A stretch of DNA of 64,000 nucleotides from Fasciolopsis buskii (lineage: Eukaryota > Platyhelminthes > Trematoda > Plagiorchiida > Fasciolidae), in NCBI GenBank assembly GCA_008360955.1, contig LUCM01006819.1:124001-188000 (forward strand), read 5' to 3'. Below, piece by piece: positions 58,101 through 64,000 of the stretch. Made by a program: the position numbers and the translations under genes. The notes under the pieces are model-generated. The model made no database searches, was not told the DNA's origin, and saw only the letters and a list, made by a program, of their open reading frames with translations. The first letter of the stretch is position 1, and every line of letters starts with the position of its first letter.

Positions 58101-59269
58101 CTGAGCTTTGCACTTCAATCGCGAACGTTTCATCATCCGTCTAAGTGATCTGGACTTACGATGTTATTTTGACAGTTGTCGGCAAAAAAAGCTTGCAATC
58201 TAAAATCCGAGTTCAGCGAACACAGTCCCATGAAGCCTCAATAGTAAGTCCATGACAGTTGGCTGAATGGGAATTTCAAATCGATGACAAGGATGCACAA
58301 AGTGTGTGGTATTAGAATCACCGGGACCTGTAGAGCCGGAATAGTCTGTATTCTGCTCAATTTGAGGAATATCCATTCAATCGCACAAATCCGACTAAAT
58401 ATTATCACGGATCAGATTTTCAAGGTGATTCGTGAGATTACTTTTGGACAGACAAAGCAAGAAGAATTCGAAATCAGAGGACCAGTCTTTGGATGTGGGC
58501 CCGAGCCGACAGCTGACGTTGTTTCTTACAAAGGAAACACTGATATCATTAGTAAAAGGTAAAGTCGACCGATGGCAGATTAGAAAATTTGAATTTATAT
58601 TATTTTCCCACAAAGTCTGCAGATTAAAATGGACACATAAGAGTCAATAGTGATAAGGCAACTGAAACTGCAGTCAAGCCAACCGACATCAAGATGAGGG
58701 ACAGTGGGCACCCAGTCTCCATCTGAGCATGAGCGTACCTGTTTGGGATATACCATTTAAACACATTATATCCTAACCGGACTAAAGACTATCTAGATGA
58801 CTGCTGAGGAGGAATCGAAAGTGAAACCATAAAGAACTTTATCAAAGTGTGTTTGAGCACCTAGTAGCTAATGCAAGCGCTGATTAGTGTGCAAATGCCC
58901 GACGTTATTGTGCTTCTTTCGTATTATTAGAAAAGTAGGAAATAGTAAGAATGCACAATAGCTTACAATGGCCTGAACAAATTCGCTGTACTTGGCAAGT
59001 TTATAGGCTAAATGACTTGCTGTCCATTTAGGGGTAAAGGTGTACTACACAGAACCCCAGTAAGTCATCCCCTCGAGAGTCAACCATTTGGGGCAGACAG
59101 GCATTGATTTTTGCACGCTGACTTTTATGCACATTTCTGATATCTGATTTTCGAACTTATTCGCGTTAGTGCCACACTACTGACCGAGTTATGTGACTTT
59201 GAGAAAACACAATTTGACGAAAGCAAGCTTGTTTTCAGTGATTCGTATTCATGACACAACAATTACCCT
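55126..59269. other. 4.1 kb with no assignable gene
   Basis: Frames at 55590-55904 (-), 56133-56423 (+), 57650-57880 (-) and 58284-58562 (+) are unrecognised. The block around 58395-58650 is open on both strands. A (CA)n run lies at 56269-56290. No further repeats noticed. Confidence 0.5.
56269..56290. repeat. (CA)n microsatellite
   Basis: CACACACACA run with a single CG interruption near its end. It creates the His/Thr-rich reading of the local frame, which should not be taken as protein. Confidence 0.9.
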
Positions 59270-59500
59270 GGCCCACCCTCCGTCCTGGTGTAAACCCTAG
59301 ACAACAAAGCAATTAACACAACGCGTTCTTGTTTATTCAGGTTATGCGTGCAACACCACAAATCCCTTCCCCACCCACATTTTTATCTGACTAATCAAAT
59401 CCTTCCTTAGATGAGTTTTCCAAAATATAGTGAAGCAATTGTATGAGTACGAATCACTGAAAACGAGCTTGTTCGCCAGATTGTGTTCTTTCTTTATGTT
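59270..59500 (+). repeat. dispersed repeat R2, copy 1
   Basis: Aligns with 61720-61900 in the same orientation through ordered blocks: AAACCCTAGAC, ACACAAC, CACATTTTTATCTGACTA followed by AATCC, and GAAAACGAGCTTGTTCGCC with TTCTTTC after it. Copy 1 has about 50 bp more in the middle. Class unknown, no coding match. Confidence 0.55.
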
Positions 59501-60085
59501 ACTTTGCCAAAGTGTATTGATAACTGTTGACCATTTGAGCGTGTATAACTATTGGATTTGCATTTTTCACAAACATTGTTTTTTCGCTTTGTGAATCTCG
59601 ATGGTTTTTGATCCTTGCACTCAAATTTGTTTTGCTTGTGACAGAATGTAGCAAAATTTTCCGGTAAATTTTGATTTACTCAACTTGAAATTCACGGCTG
59701 ACTTGTACCAACGAAAAATGTTTTTTACTTGCGTTATATATTTGCACATATAAGATTAGAGATTCACCTGCGTTGAAACACTGAAAAGACGGATAGTAAT
59801 ACGAGGGAGCAGAAAAGGATTCATGTTAGGTTTTTCGAATTCAAGAGCTAAGCCAACGATTATCCCTTGAGACCACAATCCCTACCTGGGTTTTGGATTA
59901 TCTAACTTCCATTGTGTGATACAAGATATGATAGCTGTCCCTCTTATCTCGAACCTGAGAACTCGCTGCAAAGCATGCCCATCTGTATTCCGACAACGCT
60001 GATTACAGACTTTAGTGAACCATGGGAGGATGCTTGATGTGCGATAGTTTATTGGTCACACGCCCAAAACTGGTGTTAGTTTCAG
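59501..60085. other. no assignable gene
   Basis: A/T-rich, no open frame above 60 codons, nothing repeated. Confidence 0.55.
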
Positions 60086-60251
60086 CGGATGGTATTCAAA
60101 GGATCATTAATGTGTTGTTTCAAATTAAGTGGTTCCAATTCGAATTCTGATACCGATTTGTTCTCAACGAACAACGACCACATTCCGAGCAGTAGTTTAA
60201 ACTTCCGATTCAACAACCCGTTCGTTCATTTTTATTTTTATTTTCATGAAA
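60086..60251 (+). CDS. candidate 166-nt exon, serine/asparagine-rich
   Basis: After GGTGTTAGTTTCAG the plus-strand frame opens in phase 0 and reads RMVFKGSLMCCFKLSGSNSN, then a Ser/Asn/Asp-rich run and an aromatic FVHFYFYFHE, to the strong donor AAA|GTAAGC (phase 1). The TTTTATTTTTATTTTC near its end is simple sequence and could equally be an acceptor tract. It does not join in phase with the exons at 60696 and 60843. Confidence 0.25.
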
Positions 60252-60695
60252 GTAAGCGCGGCAAACCGGTTGGCGCCAAACAAGAGAACAGTTTACGGTG
60301 GAAGGGAGTCAACCAATTACATGGTTCTGCAAACGTCACAATGTTAACCACTGGAAAGAAGTCTGTCGGGAAGGACCTGGGATTAAGAATCAAGGAAATT
60401 TGCCACATACCTTTAATATGATTACTTTTGTGCAAATCATCGACGCCTGTTTGTTGCATGCGTGTCTGCGTATGATCACTTACGTAAAAATACCAATTTA
60501 CCAGGCTGCCTTGTTCTGGTACACTCACTTTTTCTTATTCCGTTTATACAGACTTTGCCGGTAGAATTCTTGCCAATAACAAGGAATTTATTAATAAAGT
60601 GGTTTGCATTGTCTCCAATCATAGTCCCATATATAAAATTTCTTTGTTCCTGTATCTATCGATTTATTATTTAGCCTTCAATATTTGCTTTACAG

Positions 60696-61005
60696 TTATA
60701 CACTGAAAGAAGTGGTTTTAACGGTTCATCGATGATGTCCCCTCAAAACGAACGTGCACAATACGAGAATCATTACAAAGGTCCAATCTGGAAGTGGTGA
60801 AAATGTTAATGATGATGAAACCAACCTTTCTTTTGTTCCCAGATCCTTTCTGACACCCGGTCGGATTGACTTGATAAATTACCTTGACAACCCGACATTT
60901 TCAGGCCAACTAAGATCTTTCGATCTCGCGGATACCACCACATTGCCGGTGATGACGCGGGCATTTATGAAGCTGTTGGGATCCTATCTACACTTTTCCA
61001 GCTAG
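60696..61005 (+). CDS. candidate terminal exons, unknown protein
   Basis: A strong acceptor (TTCAATATTTGCTTTACAG) opens a frame reading LYTERSGFNGSSMMSPQNER to about 60793. A second strong acceptor (CTTTCTTTTGTTCCCAG, 60842) opens SFLTPGRIDLINYLDNPTFS and onward to TAG at 61003-61005. The two join in phase 2 over a 49-nt intron only with a weak donor (AA|GTGGTG). The second frame is also open through the putative intron, so splicing there is optional. The C-terminal MTRAFMKLLGSYLHF looks like an amphipathic helix. No family recognised. Confidence 0.35.
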
Positions 61006-61719
61006 CTCAAAAATTACGAAAAATTGACCGTGGTCACTACAAACACTCTAACTTGCACTTCGTTTAACTGGTTTTTACTGTAGGGTGATCGCATAAAGCA
61101 ACAACAAAGTAATCAAAATGTTACAGTGTGTAATTGCAAATCATCACGGAAATCGAGCTGTGGTTGTAGTGAATTTCCTTGCCGATTAAATTTCGTCTAC
61201 CACAGGTGTTGGTCGCCTGATTGTGTGAACTCTCCTTTTCATCAGATCAACTGTTAAGACTCGGCCCGGTTTGCCTGTCGACAAGTGGGTTTCACCTGAT
61301 GTCGTTCGTCACGCGTTTAACCCGGAGGCAATGCATTGAGTGCAACTTTTACTAATGAAAATGCTGTCCTATGATAGCTGCAGACATTTTTTTGATTGTT
61401 TGTTCATTTGATTTGTTGGTCATGTCATCCACCGTGTGAAGAGAGTTTCTACCTCACTGATATGATCGAAGAACCACTACTTACCTAGTTGACCACGCAC
61501 ATTAGCTGGTATTCTGCTCAGTGTTATCAGTTTCTTCAGGCCACATAATGGACTAGGGTCGAAACGACACAAGCTTTGCGTGCCCCGTAAAAGATCCGAA
61601 GTCAACAGTGTAGATTGGCATTGTCATGTTATAAGCACAGCGGAGGCTGTTGCTATCTATCTTCATAATCCTCTGATGAGTGCTCAAAAGCGATTTGTGG
61701 TTCCACATCGAATCAAACA
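61006..61719. other. no assignable gene
   Basis: Only short frames. One at 61580-61765 (+) overlaps repeat R2 and is not considered coding. Confidence 0.5.
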
Positions 61720-61900
61720 GCCAGAACACCATCCCAGTTCAAACCCTAGACCAGACATTATCTGACACAACAGTTGCATCAAGCGCTTTCACATCCATAT
61801 TTCTATCTGACTAGTAGAATCCCATTATTTTGTCACGTGAAGACATTGCCAGAAGTCAAGGAAAACGAACTTGTTTGCCGACTTGTCTTCTTTCGGTGCG
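61720..61900 (+). repeat. dispersed repeat R2, copy 2
   Basis: Partner of 59270-59500 (same blocks, same order). It ends about 18 bp before the acceptor of the 61919 candidate exon, so part of that acceptor's upstream region may derive from the repeat. Confidence 0.55.
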
Positions 61901-61918
61901 CTACGTGAGAATTTTCAG

Positions 61919-62290
61919 TCAATACGGAATTGCCTGAGTTTTCGGATTTGAAAGAAAAGTGTGGTTTGGGCGCAATAAATGACAGTGTGAGGCAACCGAT
62001 AAACGCCGTGAGAAAACGGGATTCAGTGTACCTATTAGATTCCAAGAACCATACCAAGAGTTCGAGACTTGTCGAGAAATGCAAAGCGAGGCTGGATGAA
62101 TGTAAGTCCCAAACAAATGGACGGGTTAGGAAGAAGACAGCCTTGTTTCGAAGAAGTCATGATGGTTTGCAAAGCTGAAAGGCATGATCGTCTAAACGAT
62201 TGTTCGGCTACAGGGGAGGTTGCTGAAATCAATGGGAAAAATAAAGTGGAAATTAACAAAATCTTGAGGAATACCGGAATTAATGATTAG
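61919..62290 (+). CDS. two-exon model, highly charged C-terminus
   Basis: Exon 61919-62101 enters in phase 1 after GAGAATTTTCAG and stays open for 60 codons, with TELPEFSDLKEKCGLGAIND near its start and LVEKCKARLDE near its end, leaving in phase 1 at GAAT|GTAAGT. Exon 62157-62290, after a 55-nt intron, reads MMVCKAERHDRLNDCSATGE and onward to TAG. The phases agree. The acceptor (CTTGTTTCGAAGAAG) is mediocre. Lys/Arg/Glu/Asp-rich composition with scattered cysteines suggests a nuclear or coiled-coil protein, but no motif identifies it. A frameshifted pseudogene read without splicing is the alternative. Confidence 0.4.
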
Positions 62291-62869
62291 AAATTTTAGA
62301 AATATTCCGCAAAACTAGTGTTTTGACTTAGTCCTTGAAAGTAGTCAGTGATCTTTATTAATTTCTTCATTGTTTTCTTCACATGATACTTGACCATTTT
62401 GGGTAGAAATTACCTGACTGTTTCTTTGTTCACATTTGATGAAGCGTATTCACCTCGTTCTTGTCGGCAGATCGCGGAACTTATGATTTCCGATTTTTCA
62501 CTTTTCATAGTCTGGTCCACGAATGGGGATATTCGTTGCTAATTTCAAATCATTAGCAAGGCGCTTTGTGGGCCATTGTAAATCGATGATACAGGATTTC
62601 TGACAATCCTATTTGCCTACGGTTGAAAATCGTGCAGCACGTCCGATTTCTGCACACTTTTTAACTCGCAATTCTGTCATACCCTATTGTTATTTTGCCG
62701 ATTTTCGTGCTGCTGCCTCCTCAAGCCAGAAGAATATAACTGGATCACCGCCAGCACGAATGGACCTTGGAATTTAAAAAGTAAAATTTTCAATGTCGGG
62801 CAAAATTACGTTTTTGCAAAATATTTAATGTGGTGAATTAATGAGAATCGTGGACATGGCTCCTAGCTG
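62291..62869. other. no assignable gene
   Basis: No open frame above 60 codons and no repeat partner seen. Confidence 0.55.
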
Positions 62870-63435
62870 ATCATCGGAAGTAGACTTCCCACATTTCCAC
62901 CTGCATAAAAAGACCTCCGATTGTTGTCATTTTAACTCAGAAAGCTTCGACGCTGCAAGGTGAAATAAAGTACCATCACGCGGTTTGTATACTAATGTTT
63001 TTCCAATCCTTTTTCACTCTTCTTCTGTTACTTGGCCAGTTTCACTTAGAAGAAAGCTTAAAATTCTTCCCCTGGGGGCAATCAGCTATTAGCCCTGCGT
63101 CTTTCATACCACGAACTGAATTGCCCCTAAATCCATGTGACCAACGCTTATCAACATGTGAGAAATGTACTTCTGATCCCACGCATACTATGCACAACGA
63201 TGTTTCAAAGTGTCGACCTCATATTTCAACACGATCTGCTTTTCGTTCCGTACCCTCTGGAATAAACAAAATCCACGGAATTTCTACTGTTCCATATTTA
63301 GGGTGCATCTTTACACACCATGGCCGTGTTTCAGCCAGGTTCCTGAGCAACATATCTTAATGTGCTCTGGTCAGTCCTCTGCGAGTTTAATTTTTATTCA
63401 AAGTATTTTCTTATTTGTCCCCACGACTTTCGACT
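62870..63435 (+). mobile_element. second copy of the LINE (3' fragment)
   Basis: Nucleotide-level match to 54680-54990: GACTTCYCCATTTCCACCTG-type block, AAGCTTCGACGCTGCAAGGT against the equivalent, GCGTCTTTCATACC, TGTGACCAACGCTTATCA. The frame from 62995 reads SFIPRTELPLNPCDQRLSTC, then RSAFRSVPSGINKIHGIST, extending the C-terminus beyond what survives in copy 1. It is 5' truncated (no RT catalytic region), the usual outcome of incomplete LINE reverse transcription. Confidence 0.85.
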
Positions 63436-64000
63436 GAAGGACGAGAGTTACGCAGCAGAATGATTACACAATGCAAAGCAATACAACAGGGTGCTTTGAT
63501 TTGGTAACACTAAGTGGCAACCATGTTCGAACTTGCGTTCAGCATTCAGTCAGGTTATGATTTAATTGCACCAATATAGGCCAAGCATTCATTCTAAAAA
63601 CTTGCAAAACACAAATAGTTTACAGTCCATCGTTTTCAAATTGATCAGCAGCGCGCAGAAATTGTGTGTGCAGGTAACAATCTTTTCTGAACTTTTAGCA
63701 CAATAATTGTCATCTGGTCCAGTAGCCATGCTGACTAACAGGAAATTGCATCACACCTCATGTCTTTTGCACATAAAGCTGCACAATTTAAACCCTCGCA
63801 ACTCACTCAATTCTAACCTGATCGCTGATTTTCGGAGTCCGTTTTTCTGTGAGCCTCTCAGAGCAGAAGTGTTTTAGTAAAAAATCAATAGACCATCGAA
63901 AAAATCGATACGGCCAAAAGCTCGTTTTGCATGGCGCTCCGTAGAGGATTTTTAGATTGCATCAATGATGAGCTCACCAGTACAAAAATTCGAAACCTAA
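63436..64000. other. no assignable gene
   Basis: Nothing recognised to the end of the window. Confidence 0.5.

Noticed and set aside
61670..61700. Hammerhead motif at CTGATGAGTGC
   Set aside because: A short stem II is possible, but the next box is GATTT, not GAAA, and no stem I pairs.

Overview
Composition (roughly 42% G+C), the absence of long uninterrupted genes, and the repeat content point to a metazoan nuclear genome. The closest fit is a parasitic flatworm (trematode-like). The reasons are a Penelope-like element, a Jockey/CR1-type LINE, tRNA-derived SINEs, and a SINE that carries a hammerhead ribozyme, a combination well known from schistosomes and their relatives. There is no operon structure, rRNA, CRISPR array or intact transposase. 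Species identity cannot be read from the window.

Layout. 0.5-1.3 kb: decayed Penelope-like reverse transcriptase. 3.4-3.9 and 20.7-21.2 kb: two copies of an unnamed ~490-bp dispersed repeat. 4.5, 27.8 and 30.3 kb: three copies of one class II tRNA-derived SINE. 22.6 and 51.4 kb, plus a scrap at 49.6 kb: a second SINE family with pol III boxes followed by a type I hammerhead fold. 52.4-55.1 kb: nearly full-length LINE remnant (endonuclease, RT with YADD, C-terminal region). 62.9-63.4 kb: 3' fragment of the same LINE family. 59.3 and 61.7 kb: another repeat pair. Several single tRNA-like relics are scattered between these.

Between the repeats are many short open blocks bounded by good splice sites, read here as candidate exons. 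The best are those whose phases agree across several introns. They are a five-exon plus-strand model at 24.8-26.2 kb ending in a poly(A) signal and faintly resembling MA3/PDCD4 proteins, a partial C-type-lectin-like domain at 33.1-33.4 kb (+), a five-exon minus-strand model at 29.05-29.9 kb with 36- to 59-nt introns, an LRR-like block at 40.4-40.7 kb (-), and a charged two-exon model at 61.9-62.3 kb (+). Single-exon candidates are listed with lower confidence. Exons were found by eye from open frames plus GT/AG context. On this A/T-rich sequence such calls have a real false-positive rate, and both strands are sometimes open together. Treat unnamed exon calls as hypotheses to test with RNA-seq or homology.
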